Assembly: GCA_009735695.1 (NCBI GenBank)
Contig: SRSL01000003.1
Location: 558,001 to 622,000, forward strand
DNA from: Christiangramia bathymodioli
GTDB taxonomy: Bacteria > Bacteroidota > Bacteroidia > Flavobacteriales > Flavobacteriaceae
DNA length: 64,000 bases
Reading direction: 5' to 3'
In this document: positions 27,219 to 37,072 of the stretch, one piece after another
Position numbering within the stretch: the first letter of the stretch is position 1
Layout of the letters: each line of letters begins with the position of its first letter
Program-made: the position numbers and the translations under genes
Notes under the pieces: generated by a model
Told to the model about the DNA's origin: nothing
The model's input: only the letters and a program-made list of their open reading frames with translations
Databases searched by the model: none

Positions 27219-27248
27219 CAAATATACTCCATTTAATTTACCTGCCAA
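27219..27248 (-). promoter_or_regulatory. rpsU promoter
   Basis: Minus strand: TTG at 27246-27248, 19-nt spacer, TATATTTG at 27219-27226. A full match to TTG-N19-TAnnTTTG. The predicted leader is only about 28 nt and starts just before the Shine-Dalgarno. Confidence 0.8.
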
Positions 27249-27324
27249 TAATTATTTCAGAAATTCAAATAATAAGCTTTGCGCAATAATTTTCTGTAAA
27301 TTAATCACATAAACCAATTTCAGT

Positions 27325-28197
27325 ATGAAAAAACTTATTTCACTTTTCAGCTTATTGTATTTGACCAGCCTTCCCGTTTTCGCCTTTCAGAATTTTGATG
27401 ATATCAAGATCGAGATCACTCCTGTAAACAAGAACGTATATATGCTAACCGGCGCAGGAGGTAATATTGGAATCCTTACCGGTAATGACGGTATCTTTAT
27501 GATCGACGATCAATTTGCTCCCCTTTCAGAAAAGATCATCCAAAAATTAAAGACCATCAGCGATGAGCCAATCACCTACCTGGTGAATACCCATCACCAT
27601 GGGGATCACACCGGTGGAAATTCAAAATTCAAGGAACAGGGAGCGCTTCTATTCGCTCATGAAAATGTTCGAAAGCGCATTAAGGAAAATGAAGAAATTA
27701 CAGATACCGGCATGCTTCCCGTAATTACTTTTAACGAGGAGATCAACCTGCACATCAATGAAAATGATATCATGGTTGTGCACGTCCATAATGCCCACAC
27801 CGATGGCGACGTGCTGATCTATTTCCCGCAGAGCAATGTGCTGCACGCCGGCGACACTTTCTTCAATGGCAGGTTTCCCTATATAGACCTGAACAGTGGC
27901 GGCTCGGTAGATGGAGATATTGAGGCTGCGAGAACGGGTCTCTCCATAATAAATGAAGACACCAGGATCATTCCGGGCCACGGAAGCATAGCCACCTATG
28001 ACGATTATGAAAATTACCTGAAAATGCTGGAAGGGATTCGCAATAACGTAAAAAATGCGATCCAGCAGGGAAAACCCAAGGAAGAGATCATATCAGACTC
28101 CTCTCTTACCAGTGAATTTTATACCGACGAGGAGATGAAAGATTCCTTTATCACTGGTCCCAGGATCAGGGAAACATTTTATGAAAGTCTGAAATAA
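27325..28197 (+). CDS. Exported MBL-fold metallo-hydrolase
   Basis: A 290-residue metallo-beta-lactamase-fold protein with a signal peptide (about residues 1-20, ending VFA-F). The dinuclear zinc site is complete: THHHGDHTGGN, HNAHTDGD, HAGDTFF and IPGHG. The HxHxDH plus later His/Asp pattern is that of the broad MBL-fold family (for example quinoprotein-relay or SoxH-like groups). Sequence does not show substrate; a role in beta-lactam resistance is possible but not favoured, since subclass-specific motifs are not seen. Periplasmic. Ends at a bidirectional terminator. Confidence 0.85.
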   Translation: MKKLISLFSLLYLTSLPVFAFQNFDDIKIEITPVNKNVYMLTGAGGNIGILTGNDGIFMIDDQFAPLSEKIIQKLKTISDEPITYLVNTHHHGDHTGGNSKFKEQGALLFAHENVRKRIKENEEITDTGMLPVITFNEEINLHINENDIMVVHVHNAHTDGDVLIYFPQSNVLHAGDTFFNGRFPYIDLNSGGSVDGDIEAARTGLSIINEDTRIIPGHGSIATYDDYENYLKMLEGIRNNVKNAIQQGKPKEEIISDSSLTSEFYTDEEMKDSFITGPRIRETFYESLK

Positions 28198-28226
28198 AAA
28201 AATCCCGGCTTGAGGCCGGGATTTTT
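28198..28226. terminator. Bidirectional terminator (MBL gene / acyl-CoA dehydrogenase)
   Basis: 12-bp stem AAAAATCCCGGC / GCCGGGATTTTT between two convergent genes; the A/T runs on both sides serve both strands. Confidence 0.9.
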
Positions 28227-28235
28227 CAATTCTTA

Positions 28236-29408
28236 TTATTTAACCGTAGCCGGTTTGTATTCTTTTTTATCGATCACCATTTTGGCGATAATCTCCTTGA
28301 GTATCTCGGAAGTTCCACCTCCAATTGGTCCCAGCCTGCTATCGCGGAAAAGCCTGGCCATTGGGTAATCCTCCATGTAGCCATAACCACCAAGCATTTG
28401 AAGGCATTTATAGATCACTTCATCTGCTATTTTAGTTCCAAGCAGTTTAGACATGCTGGCTTCCTTGACCACATATTCACCATCATTCAGTCGCTTAGCT
28501 ACCGAATAATTGAATTCCTTGATCACCTCGATCTCGCTGGCCATTTCGGCTACAGAATGCCTTAAGGCCTGGAACTTATCCAAAGTTTTACCGAAAGCTT
28601 CACGTTCTTTCATATAACCAAGTGCATAGTCCAGGGCATATTCTGAACGAGCGTGGGCATTGATTCCCATAATTAACCGCTCCATCGCAAAATGCTCCAT
28701 AATATAGCTGAAACCTTTACCCTCTTCCCCAAGCAGGTAATTGGCCGGAACCTCAACATTATCAAAGGCGAGTTCAGCAGTATCTGAGGCTCTCCATCCA
28801 AGCTTATTCAATTTAGTAGCATTGATGCCTTCAAATTTTTTGTCGACAAGCAGGATACTCATTCCCTTGTTGCCTTTTTCAGGATCGGTTTTGGCAGCGA
28901 CCACGTAAAAATCGGCGTAAACTCCGTTAGTAATAAAGGTTTTTGAGCCGTTCAGGATATATTTATCGCCCTTTTTGATCGCTGTGGTACGCATACCCGC
29001 AACATCAGAACCACCAAATGGTTCAGAAATACACAGGCAACCAATCTTTTCGCCTTCTATGGCAGGAGTTAGATAGGCTTCCTTGAGCTCGTGATTCGCT
29101 TCAGCTTTTAAATGCGTCATTGCTAAATAGGCATGTGCCCACATTGCCGCAGCAAAACCGCCTGAATCTATCTTCTGAAGTTCTTCCAGGAAGATTACGG
29201 TATAAAAGAGATCCAGCCCCATTCCGCCATATTCCTCTGGCTGGTTAAGACCGAAATAGCCCATTTCTCCAAATTTCTCCCAGATGAAGCGTTCGATGGT
29301 TCCTGTTTCTTCCCATTTATCTATATGAGGCACCACTTCCTTTTGCAGGAATTCCTTAAAACTCTTTCTGAAAAGCTCATGTTCCTCTGTAAAATATCTA
29401 TTGCTCAT
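28236..29408 (-). CDS. Acyl-CoA dehydrogenase
   Basis: A 390-residue FAD flavoprotein that makes trans-2-enoyl-CoA. Signatures: CISEPFGGSDVAGMRT, LNGSKTFITNG, and QMLGGYGYMEDYPMARLFRDSR near the C-terminus. The usual catalytic Glu of medium-chain enzymes (YEGT) is replaced (IGGGT), but HFAMERLIMG near residue 243 offers the Glu used by isovaleryl-CoA and long-chain dehydrogenases. So a branched or long-chain substrate is more likely than medium chain (inference). The gene is alone, with no beta-oxidation cluster nearby. Confidence 0.92.
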   Translation of the reverse strand: MSNRYFTEEHELFRKSFKEFLQKEVVPHIDKWEETGTIERFIWEKFGEMGYFGLNQPEEYGGMGLDLFYTVIFLEELQKIDSGGFAAAMWAHAYLAMTHLKAEANHELKEAYLTPAIEGEKIGCLCISEPFGGSDVAGMRTTAIKKGDKYILNGSKTFITNGVYADFYVVAAKTDPEKGNKGMSILLVDKKFEGINATKLNKLGWRASDTAELAFDNVEVPANYLLGEEGKGFSYIMEHFAMERLIMGINAHARSEYALDYALGYMKEREAFGKTLDKFQALRHSVAEMASEIEVIKEFNYSVAKRLNDGEYVVKEASMSKLLGTKIADEVIYKCLQMLGGYGYMEDYPMARLFRDSRLGPIGGGTSEILKEIIAKMVIDKKEYKPATVK

Positions 29409-29487
29409 TTCTTTTTCAAGTTGAGGCCAAAAAGGCCAATTTTCTCGTTACATTTTCTGCAATTCGGGAACGAAATTTTCCCAAAAT

Positions 29488-30351
29488 TTAGTTGAAGCCC
29501 AAATATAATTTAATTCTATCGATTTTATCGGAAGGAAAACCGCCTATTTGTGCTAATTCTTCAAAGCCGCGAATCCCTTCATGCAAATTCCTGTACTGTA
29601 TCACTTTTCGGGCTAATACTGCATTAAAATAAGGCATTTCGGCCAATTCACTTTCCTTTATCGTATTGATATTCTTTAGGTTGGTATCAGGTTTTGATAT
29701 GATCCTGAAGTGCTTCTGAATATTCCCGATCGTCTCTTCATTCAGTCCATACACATCCTGTAACTGAATCACATCCAGAAACCCGCCTATGCTTTTTCTG
29801 TATTTGACGATACGTTCTGAAAGCACTTCTCCCACCCCGCGAACTCGCATTAAATCTTCAGCTGTGGCAGCATTAAGATCTGCAACCTCAATTACAGGCT
29901 CATGTATTTTTCGAGTTACGGCGGCCTCAGACCTATTAACCCATTCCGGAAACCGGAAAGATGGAGCTATTCTATTCAACAGGCTATCTGATACACCAGT
30001 CACTTTTTGAAAATCTTCTTTCGAGTTCACCCATTTTCCAGCCGCTCGATATGCCAGCAAGCGATCGATCTCTTCAACCTTCATTCCCAGCTGGTAGCCT
30101 TTGAAATCGGTTATAAAATTGGGATTAAAAGGATAGATAGTGTCCTTCTTAATCTTTTTGGAAGATTTAATCGAATCCAGGCTTTTTACCAGGGCTTCGA
30201 TTTCCGGATCTATTTTGTCGCTTTCAGGCTCAGAAATGAAATGGTCGAAAGAAAAGATCACTACCTGTAAGATAATGATCAATAACAGCAAAAGAAAAAT
30301 CCCATTCTGCTGACTTCTTGAAAGCGCAAAATGGGATTTTAAGAATTTCAT
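29488..30351 (-). CDS. Membrane-anchored helix-hairpin-helix (ComEA-like) protein
   Basis: A 287-residue protein with one N-terminal membrane segment (about residues 17-36) and three tandem helix-hairpin-helix units: around residues 90-150 (EDFQKVTGVSDSLLNRI), 158-215 (LMRVRGVGEVLSERIVKYR) and 225-285 (ELAEMPYFNAVLARKVIQYR). ComEA-type proteins bind DNA during uptake, but many Bacteroidota carry this longer three-unit form with no shown competence role. Gap to the AGCS gene 30364 is 12 nt on the same strand, so probably co-transcribed. Confidence 0.8.
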   Translation of the reverse strand: MKFLKSHFALSRSQQNGIFLLLLLIIILQVVIFSFDHFISEPESDKIDPEIEALVKSLDSIKSSKKIKKDTIYPFNPNFITDFKGYQLGMKVEEIDRLLAYRAAGKWVNSKEDFQKVTGVSDSLLNRIAPSFRFPEWVNRSEAAVTRKIHEPVIEVADLNAATAEDLMRVRGVGEVLSERIVKYRKSIGGFLDVIQLQDVYGLNEETIGNIQKHFRIISKPDTNLKNINTIKESELAEMPYFNAVLARKVIQYRNLHEGIRGFEELAQIGGFPSDKIDRIKLYLGFN

Positions 30352-30363
30352 ATCTCTAAAAAA

Positions 30364-32445
30364 CTAAGAGGCTTTTGCTCTAGCTTTTTCAGCTTTTTTG
30401 AACAACTGTCCAGATTTCAGTTTATGTGAGTATTCCTTAAGGTCATCACTAACTTCACCGATCATGATATAAAGACCGATAATGTTAGGGAATGACATCG
30501 CCAGGATCATCATATCTGAGAAGTCCAGTACGGCTCCAAGGCTTACGGATGCTCCCACCACTACGAAGATAAGGAACAGCACCTTGTAAAGGATCTCGTT
30601 CTTTTTGCTTTTTCCGAAAAGGTAGGTCCATGCACGCATTCCGTAGTAAGACCATGAGATCATGGTTGAAAATGCGAAAAGGAATACCGCGGTTGCCAGT
30701 ACATAAGGGAACCAGGAGATCACACTTCCGAAGGCCGAAGAGGTAAGCTCAACTCCACCAACACCTTCAACTTCATGCATCCCGGTAAAGATCAGTACCA
30801 AAGCAGTAAGCGTACAAACTACAACTGTATCGATAAATGGCTCTAAAAGTGCCACAAAACCTTCAGACGGCGGGTTGTTGGTTTTAGCTGCCGAGTGAGC
30901 GATCGCAGCCGATCCCACACCAGCCTCGTTCGAGAAGGCGGCACGCTGGAATCCAACGATCAACACCCCTATCACACCACCTTTAATTGCACTAGGACTA
31001 AATGCTCCATCCCAGATCGCGGCAAAGGCAGGTCCGATATTTTCAATATTTACACCAATTACCACAAGTGCTCCAACTACATAAACAGCAGCCATTACAG
31101 GTACAATTTTACCTGTTACACGAGCGATACTGCTAATACCTCCAATGATCACGATCCCAACAAGAATAGCAACCACAATACCGAAGATAAATCCGTTACC
31201 CTCTAACATTGGGAATTCTCCCGCAAGAATAGAAAATGACTGGTTTGCCTGGAACATATTTCCACCTCCAAAAGAAGCACCTATCGCAAGGATCGCGAAG
31301 AAAGCGGCAAGGAATTTACCTAAACCTCTTTTTCCTCTTTTCTCAAGGCCATACCTTAGGTAGTTCATAGGTCCACCAAAAACACGTCCTTCAGAGTTTA
31401 TAAATCGATATTTTACACCTAGTGTACATTCCACGAATTTGGAAGACATCCCAAGAAGACCTGCTAGAATCATCCACATGGTCGCACCGGCGCCTCCAAG
31501 AGAGATCGCCACGGCCACACCAGCAATATTTCCTAGTCCTACAGTACCAGATACCGCAGTTGCAAGAGCCTGGAAGTGGGTTACCTGTCCAGGAGCGTTA
31601 GGATCGTCATATTTACCTTTTGCAAGATCCAATGAATGCTTGAATCCTCTAATATTGATAAAGCCCAGTCTTAGGGTAAAGAACAAAGCTCCAAGTACCA
31701 GCCAAACCACGATAAATGGAATGTTCTTCATTTGAGGATCACCGTTAGGATGTAATAAGGCCACCGGCTCATCATATTCGATACTTGCAAAAAACTGAGC
31801 TCCCTGCTCAATAACATCTTCTTTATTTTCTGAATCGTAAACCACGTCACCTTCATTCAGGAAATGATTTAAAGATCCGCTGGCGTTCGCATTTACAGTA
31901 ATGTTTTGACCGTTTTTTGAAACTACAGCAACCGGCTCACCTTCATTTACATGCTCTCCTTCTTCTACCAGCCATTCTTCTAAAATGAATTTTGCATTCT
32001 CTGTAGCGTCCCATTCTGGCGCTTCTATTCTTTTAACATCAGCATACACTACAGGATCATAAATTCCTATTGCTGTAAAAGGATCCCAGAAAAGCACCGA
32101 GCCCATAGCAGAAACGATAGGAGCAAAAGTTCCGTTGAAATGCTCGGTGATCGCCTCGGCATCTACCTGGAAAGTCTTCGAAACCGAATTACCTTCACTA
32201 TCTGTTACTGTAACACTATAAGGAATACCTTCGGTTAGGCCTTCAGCTCTGTTGGATTCAAGACTGGTAGACTGGTTAGACCACTTGTACTGGTATGGCG
32301 GGGTTCCACCTTCTACCTCTAATTCAATAAATCCATTATTAATTACCTTGGAAGGGTTCCCAACTTTGGCGTCTACACTAAGTTCCTGTGCAGAAAGCCC
32401 TAAAATTGAAAATAAAAATAACAATGAAAGTATGTACTTTCTCAT
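30364..32445 (-). CDS. AGCS-family alanine symporter with SprB-like and inserted lipoyl-like domains
   Basis: 693 residues, about 230 more than a usual AGCS protein. Order: signal peptide 1-19; SprB-like beta domain ~25-94 ([25 protein letters not shown]); a first hydrophobic helix ~106-128 resembling the AGCS N-terminus ([17 protein letters not shown]); a barrel-sandwich (biotinyl/lipoyl-like) domain ~135-205 ([35 protein letters not shown]); then the symporter core from ~242 ([41 protein letters not shown]). By my alignment the lipoyl-lysine position is not Lys, so modification is not expected. Follows no obvious partner except the HhH gene downstream. Confidence 0.88.
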   Translation of the reverse strand: MRKYILSLLFLFSILGLSAQELSVDAKVGNPSKVINNGFIELEVEGGTPPYQYKWSNQSTSLESNRAEGLTEGIPYSVTVTDSEGNSVSKTFQVDAEAITEHFNGTFAPIVSAMGSVLFWDPFTAIGIYDPVVYADVKRIEAPEWDATENAKFILEEWLVEEGEHVNEGEPVAVVSKNGQNITVNANASGSLNHFLNEGDVVYDSENKEDVIEQGAQFFASIEYDEPVALLHPNGDPQMKNIPFIVVWLVLGALFFTLRLGFINIRGFKHSLDLAKGKYDDPNAPGQVTHFQALATAVSGTVGLGNIAGVAVAISLGGAGATMWMILAGLLGMSSKFVECTLGVKYRFINSEGRVFGGPMNYLRYGLEKRGKRGLGKFLAAFFAILAIGASFGGGNMFQANQSFSILAGEFPMLEGNGFIFGIVVAILVGIVIIGGISSIARVTGKIVPVMAAVYVVGALVVIGVNIENIGPAFAAIWDGAFSPSAIKGGVIGVLIVGFQRAAFSNEAGVGSAAIAHSAAKTNNPPSEGFVALLEPFIDTVVVCTLTALVLIFTGMHEVEGVGGVELTSSAFGSVISWFPYVLATAVFLFAFSTMISWSYYGMRAWTYLFGKSKKNEILYKVLFLIFVVVGASVSLGAVLDFSDMMILAMSFPNIIGLYIMIGEVSDDLKEYSHKLKSGQLFKKAEKARAKAS

Positions 32446-32595
32446 ATAGAATTTGGGTTATTAATTAAAAGTTAAATTTTCAGCCGGTGAATATGCTAAA
32501 AAAATAGGCTAAATCAAACTTTTGGGAGTTAAATTGTTAATTTATGCAAAAGGAATAATCTTGGCACACCTCCTGTAAATACCCGCTTTTTAATA

Positions 32596-33606
32596 TTAAA
32601 CGGAATAATAGGCTTTAAGATTTTCAATTTGATCTGGCCTGCCAATCAGGATCAATTTGGACTCTTTTTCCAGCCGCATGGAAGGCTCCGGATTCACCAC
32701 GTAATCACCTGATGAAGTTTTATAACCAATGATGGAACAGCCGGTTTTTCTGCGAATGTCGGTTTCTGCGATCGTCTTTTCCTTCCCATCGGGACAAATT
32801 TTTGAAAAGGGTACCTGTTCAACATTAATGCTATCCTGTTCCCCGGCAACTGATAAATTATCCAGGAACTCAACCAGGTCTGGAACCACGACAAGGGAAG
32901 CCATATGGCTACCTCCAATCCTGTCTGGCATGATCACATTGTCGGCTCCTGCCAGTTTCAGTTTTTTGTAGCTGTTTTCTTCGGTAGCACGGCTAATTAT
33001 CTTAAGGTCCTTCTTCAATTGCCTGGCAGAAAGAACTATGAAAAGATTATCAGCATCTCGCGGAAGAGTACAGATCAGGGTCGACGCCCTGTTAACTCCA
33101 GCACTTTCCAAAACCTCATCTTCAGTTGCATCCCCAATGATATAATTAAGATCATCATTTTCGATGGCTGTAAAAACTTCCTCATTATCATCGATAATAA
33201 CAAAATCCTTTCGGTAATCTATAAGCTTCTGTACAGCTTGTTTCCCGTTTTGACCATAGCCGCAAACGATTACATGATCTTTCATCGAATTGATCGCTTT
33301 TTTCATTCTGTTCCTTTTAAGATTACCAATATTGTTCTTGCTCAGTATATATTCCGTAATGGTAGAAAGTCCAAAACCAAAGATGAAAAGGCCGGAAATG
33401 ATAAAAATTGAAGTAAATATCTTACCATAGGTGCCCATTGGCTGAACTTCGCCGTAGCCCACCGTACTGATGGTAATGATGGTCATATAGAGTGCATCAA
33501 CCCAGCTATATTCATAAAAAAAATGGAAACCTATGACTCCCGAAAGAAAAACCAGGATTATCAGAGCAACTGCTAGTTTAATTCTGGAGTCGATAAATTG
33601 TCTCAT
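32596..33606 (-). CDS. Two-TM potassium channel with RCK (TrkA-N) domain
   Basis: A 336-residue channel. Two membrane helices flank the selectivity filter TISTVGYGEVQP (TVGYG, near residue 45), and the cytoplasmic part has a Rossmann RCK domain (HVIVCGYGQNGKQAVQKLI) and a C-terminal TrkA-C-like domain. MthK/Kch-type architecture. Its ATG overlaps the PspC gene stop by 4 nt, so it is translated in a DUF2851-PspC-channel operon. Confidence 0.9.
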   Translation of the reverse strand: MRQFIDSRIKLAVALIILVFLSGVIGFHFFYEYSWVDALYMTIITISTVGYGEVQPMGTYGKIFTSIFIISGLFIFGFGLSTITEYILSKNNIGNLKRNRMKKAINSMKDHVIVCGYGQNGKQAVQKLIDYRKDFVIIDDNEEVFTAIENDDLNYIIGDATEDEVLESAGVNRASTLICTLPRDADNLFIVLSARQLKKDLKIISRATEENSYKKLKLAGADNVIMPDRIGGSHMASLVVVPDLVEFLDNLSVAGEQDSINVEQVPFSKICPDGKEKTIAETDIRRKTGCSIIGYKTSSGDYVVNPEPSMRLEKESKLILIGRPDQIENLKAYYSV

Positions 33607-33833
33607 AGGTCGAATACCGAAGTTCGTTTGGTGTAGATCAGATCTTTTAATTTAAGCCAAAAGGCCAAAACCAGATAGATAATAAATCCGGCGCCCATGG
33701 TAAAGAACGAGGCGTAGATAAAGAATAATCTCACATTTTTGGCGCGCATTCCGAGTTTGTCGGCCATTCTAGAAGATACATAGAAACCATGTCTTTCCAA
33801 GAAATACCTGATATTTGATACGAATTGTGTCAT
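33603..33833 (-). CDS. PspC-domain small membrane protein
   Basis: 76 residues: an N-terminal PspC-type segment (YFLERHGFYVSSRMADKLGM, then RAKNVRLFFIYASFF) followed by one or two hydrophobic stretches. Full PspC proteins sense envelope stress with PspA/B, but no psp gene is near. 12 nt after DUF2851 and overlapping the channel gene by 4 nt (ATGA). Confidence 0.8.
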   Translation of the reverse strand: MTQFVSNIRYFLERHGFYVSSRMADKLGMRAKNVRLFFIYASFFTMGAGFIIYLVLAFWLKLKDLIYTKRTSVFDL

Positions 33834-33845
33834 TCCTCTACAAAT

Positions 33846-35126
33846 CTAATGGTATTTTGGTTGTCTATTCAATAGAGATGCGCCTAATTCACATTCCATG
33901 CATCGGTTTTTATCGCAATAATTTCTTTTCAGTTCAAGTAGAGCCTGCGATTCCATAGCATTAGCTGCTGTTTCCGGCCGAAGGTCATTAAATAATTCTA
34001 CAATAGAATTCTTTTCGACCTTCAACTGGTTCATAAATTCTGAAAGGTCTCCTCCATCCTTCCCTGCCCTTTTTTGATATAGATATTTTACCGGGACCAG
34101 GCAATTAATAATGATAAGGCTTAAGAAGGACTGGGTGATAGGCTTTCTACGATCTTGATGCGTTTTTCCAAAATTGAAATGCGACTGCCAATAAGCTGAG
34201 ATCTCCAGCTCAAAAATCTGGCTTAGCTCCTTCAAATTCGAGGCATCCATAAGTGCGTCAAATAGAGATGATCTTTTTGAAAACAAGGCGGCCAGCTGGG
34301 CGAGGCGAATAGTTGGAAAATTATCTGGCCTTAACCGGAAGAATTGCGGGGTTGGAATTCCGGTTGCAGATAAGGAATATTTATGCTTTAAATAAAAATA
34401 CTCCTTCTCCAAGTCCCGCCCATACTTATCTACTGGATTAATCAATCCAGCCTGCCCTAAAAACAGAGCTTCCAGAGAACCTATCTTGCCCTTCAATTTC
34501 TGAACGATCCTGTAATCAATGCTCTCAGCGATCTTCAAAAAAGACTCGGCATTCACGTTCAAACCAAAACCTCTGAAAAGGAGTATAAACAAAGTCGCTT
34601 CCCAGTTATTGCCAGAGCTCGCAAAAACCTTTTCAATTTCTTTAGATTTTCGCTCCAGCCTTTCAAAATAAAGTCGCTCGAGCCAGTGACGCATACTGAA
34701 TTCACTGAACTGGTCAAATTCGGTCTCACAATTAATAGCCTGATGTTGAACCTCTAGAAGTTCGTGGTAGGATTCCAGAATGATGGGATCCACCAGATCA
34801 TTAAGAATCAAGGTGGGAATTACAGTTTCGTTTTGCCGATATATATCCACATCGTGTTCCCAGACCACATGCAGGATCACATTATCATAATTCGAATCGA
34901 TCTCGTGAGTATGCTCATACCATTGAGAGGAACGAATATGTATCTCCACATTGCCGGCCCAGAGCTGATCTCCAATTTGTATTCTCGCATTAAAGAAATC
35001 CGGGCCGGACAGTTCATTCAGACTTCCCGGATTAAATATCTTCAAAGTTTCGCCTTCATGGGTTTTCAGGCCATCTTTTTCAAACTTCTGAAACTTCCAG
35101 ATATGGTATAGAAAATCTTCTCGCAT
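33846..35126 (-). CDS. DUF2851 family protein
   Basis: 426 residues beginning MREDFLYHIWKFQKF; the stretch DFFNARIQIGDQLWAGNVEIHIRSSQW is typical of DUF2851. A cysteine cluster near the C-terminus (YCDKNRCMECELG) may bind metal or form disulfides. The family is confined largely to Bacteroidota and its function is unknown. No signal peptide. First gene of the operon with PspC-like protein and K+ channel; a functional link is not shown. Confidence 0.85.
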   Translation of the reverse strand: MREDFLYHIWKFQKFEKDGLKTHEGETLKIFNPGSLNELSGPDFFNARIQIGDQLWAGNVEIHIRSSQWYEHTHEIDSNYDNVILHVVWEHDVDIYRQNETVIPTLILNDLVDPIILESYHELLEVQHQAINCETEFDQFSEFSMRHWLERLYFERLERKSKEIEKVFASSGNNWEATLFILLFRGFGLNVNAESFLKIAESIDYRIVQKLKGKIGSLEALFLGQAGLINPVDKYGRDLEKEYFYLKHKYSLSATGIPTPQFFRLRPDNFPTIRLAQLAALFSKRSSLFDALMDASNLKELSQIFELEISAYWQSHFNFGKTHQDRRKPITQSFLSLIIINCLVPVKYLYQKRAGKDGGDLSEFMNQLKVEKNSIVELFNDLRPETAANAMESQALLELKRNYCDKNRCMECELGASLLNRQPKYH

Positions 35127-35176
35127 ACCTCAAATGTAGCGAATTAATCATCTGAAAATTAATACCTTAAAAATTT

Positions 35177-35881
35177 TTACTGCGGAAGTTTATCGGCAAC
35201 CTGGTTCACAAAATGATTAACCCAATAAGAATACATCAGGCCACTGGGATGCAGGTCATCGCTGGCTATAAGTTCAGGCTCTTCGATTCCCTGCCTGGAG
35301 ATAGGGGTGATATTAAAGAATTCAACTCCAAAATCTTCTGCCACTCTTCTGAAAACAGCATTAAAACGATCTATTTCTTCACTTATCTTTTCCCTGTCGC
35401 GGGCACCAAAGGGTGTATAACCATAATCTGGGATGCTTACCGCGAAAACCCCTTTTTCCATTCTCCTGGAATGGTTCACAGCCTTTCTGAAAACCGTTCT
35501 GAGTTCTTCTTCATATTCTGAAAGAGGTTTGCCCTGGTACTGGTTGTTCACTCCAATTAAGATAGAAACCAGGTCGTAATCCCGTTGAACGTCCAATTCT
35601 CTTTCAATGCCATCCAGAAGATCCCTGGTGGTCCACCCGGTCTTTGCTATGATCTTAGGCGCCGCCATTTTATAACCTCGAGCCCTTAATTGTTCGGCTA
35701 GTTGTACAGGCCAGCGTTGTGTCTCCACTACGCTTTCACCAATGGTATAGGAATCACCCAAAGCGAGATAACTGTACCTGGGATCTTCAGGAGTTTGATT
35801 ACTGCTGGTATCCAGTGTCGAACTTGTGGAACTGCAGGAAATCATCAAAATACTTAGGAAGAAGTAGCAGAGTTTTTTCAT
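35177..35881 (-). CDS. SGNH/GDSL hydrolase, predicted lipoprotein
   Basis: A 234-residue esterase-type enzyme. N-terminal lipoprotein signal MKKLCYFFLSILMISCSS. Block I is LALGDSYTIGES (nucleophile Ser), block III GVNNQYQG, and block V SDDLHPSG with the catalytic Asp and His. Substrate unknown; members cleave acyl or acetyl esters of lipids or sugars. Ends well before the next gene on the same strand; no clear partner. Confidence 0.88.
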   Translation of the reverse strand: MKKLCYFFLSILMISCSSTSSTLDTSSNQTPEDPRYSYLALGDSYTIGESVVETQRWPVQLAEQLRARGYKMAAPKIIAKTGWTTRDLLDGIERELDVQRDYDLVSILIGVNNQYQGKPLSEYEEELRTVFRKAVNHSRRMEKGVFAVSIPDYGYTPFGARDREKISEEIDRFNAVFRRVAEDFGVEFFNITPISRQGIEEPELIASDDLHPSGLMYSYWVNHFVNQVADKLPQ

Positions 35882-35966
35882 AATTCGATGTTTACGACCT
35901 GAAAATAGGCTAATTCAGGCGATTCAGAAATTTTTTTCCGGGTTTTAGTTATTTCTTAGCATAAAA

Positions 35967-35989
35967 AAACCCCGCCAGAAGCGAGGTTT
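35967..35989 (-). terminator. Terminator after cysM-like gene
   Basis: Minus strand AAACCTCGC / GCGGGGTTT with one G-T pair and a T-run, 22 nt after the stop at 36011. Confidence 0.85.
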
Positions 35990-36010
35990 CATACTTATTT
36001 TTTTGAAGCT

Positions 36011-36997
36011 CTATTCTATATAGCCCATTTTCTTCATCCATTCATCGTTGTACATTTTACCAACGTATCGGCTTCCGTGGTCATGAAACAATACCACCAC
36101 CACATCATCTTTTTTGAAATGTTCTTTTAACTGAAGCAAACCTTTTGCCGCGGCTCCAGCACTATTGCCCAGAAAGAAACCCTCTTCCTTTGCCAGCTTC
36201 TGAGTATACACCGCAGCATCTTTATCGGTTACCTTCGTAAAGCCATCGATCACGCTGAAGTCTACGTTCTTCGGAAGAATATCTTCCCCAATCCCTTCAG
36301 TTACATAAGGATAGATCTCGTTCTCATCAAAGATCCCGGTCTCGTGATACTTCTTAAATACCGAACCATAGGTATCGATTCCCCAAACCTTGATATTCGG
36401 ATTCTTTTCCTTTAAATATTTTCCAACCCCCGAAATGGTTCCACCTGTTCCTACTCCAACTACAAAATGAGTCACTTTCCCATCGGTCTGTTTCCAGATC
36501 TCAGGCCCTGTGGTCTCATAATGAGCTTTTGTGTTAGCCAGGTTGTCGTACTGGTTTACATACCACGAATTCGGAGTTTCCTCAGCAAGCCTCCTGGAAG
36601 TGGAATAATACGAACGAGGATCCTCAGGTGCAACATCGGTTGGACAAACGATCACCTCGCTGCCCACGGCCTTCAGAATATCCATTTTTTCCTTGCTTTG
36701 TTTGTCGCTCATCACGCAAACCATTTTGTAGCCTTTTACGATTGCTACAAGAGCAAGGCCCATCCCTGTATTTCCTGAAGTACCTTCGATTATGGTTCCT
36801 CCAGGCTTCAAAAGGCCCTTTTCTTCGGCTTCTTCAACCATTTTAAGGGCCATGCGGTCTTTAACCGAATTACCCGGATTAAAGGTTTCGTATTTTGCAA
36901 GTACCAGTGCGTCGATCTCCTCTACGATCTTATTCATCTTCACCAGCGGAGTGTTCCCGATGGTACCTAATATATTTTCAGCGTAATCCATTTTCAA
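36011..36997 (-). CDS. cysM: PLP-dependent cysteine synthase / cystathionine beta-synthase family
   Basis: A 328-residue fold-type II PLP enzyme. GNTPLVKM, the PLP Lys in NPGNSVKDRMAL (near residue 45), the phosphate-contact loop TSGNTG and GVGTGGTISG are all present. Ends without a CBS domain. Family members make Cys from O-acetylserine and sulfide or make cystathionine; sequence alone does not separate the two, and CysM or CBS is a guess. An in-frame second Met at residue 3 is possible. Own promoter and terminator. Confidence 0.85.
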   Translation of the reverse strand: MKMDYAENILGTIGNTPLVKMNKIVEEIDALVLAKYETFNPGNSVKDRMALKMVEEAEEKGLLKPGGTIIEGTSGNTGMGLALVAIVKGYKMVCVMSDKQSKEKMDILKAVGSEVIVCPTDVAPEDPRSYYSTSRRLAEETPNSWYVNQYDNLANTKAHYETTGPEIWKQTDGKVTHFVVGVGTGGTISGVGKYLKEKNPNIKVWGIDTYGSVFKKYHETGIFDENEIYPYVTEGIGEDILPKNVDFSVIDGFTKVTDKDAAVYTQKLAKEEGFFLGNSAGAAAKGLLQLKEHFKKDDVVVVLFHDHGSRYVGKMYNDEWMKKMGYIE

Positions 36998-37009
36998 ATT
37001 TTAAGGCTG

Positions 37010-37041
37010 CAAAGGTAAAAAATCCTGAAGGCTTAACCCAA
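37010..37041 (-). promoter_or_regulatory. Promoter of the cysM-like gene
   Basis: Minus strand: TTG at 37039-37041, 21-nt spacer, TACCTTTG at 37010-37017, 12 nt before the ATG. Confidence 0.55.
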
Positions 37042-37072
37042 GTTTCGGTTTCCTTAATTGAACGTGCTACTT

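Noticed and set aside
27325-28197. Beta-lactamase resistance gene
   Set aside because: MBL fold is certain, but the same zinc motifs occur in many non-lactamase hydrolases and nothing here points to lactam cleavage.
30364-32445. Frameshift or fusion artefact in the second AGCS gene
   Set aside because: One uninterrupted frame from a clear signal peptide to the stop, in correct domain order, argues for a real protein.
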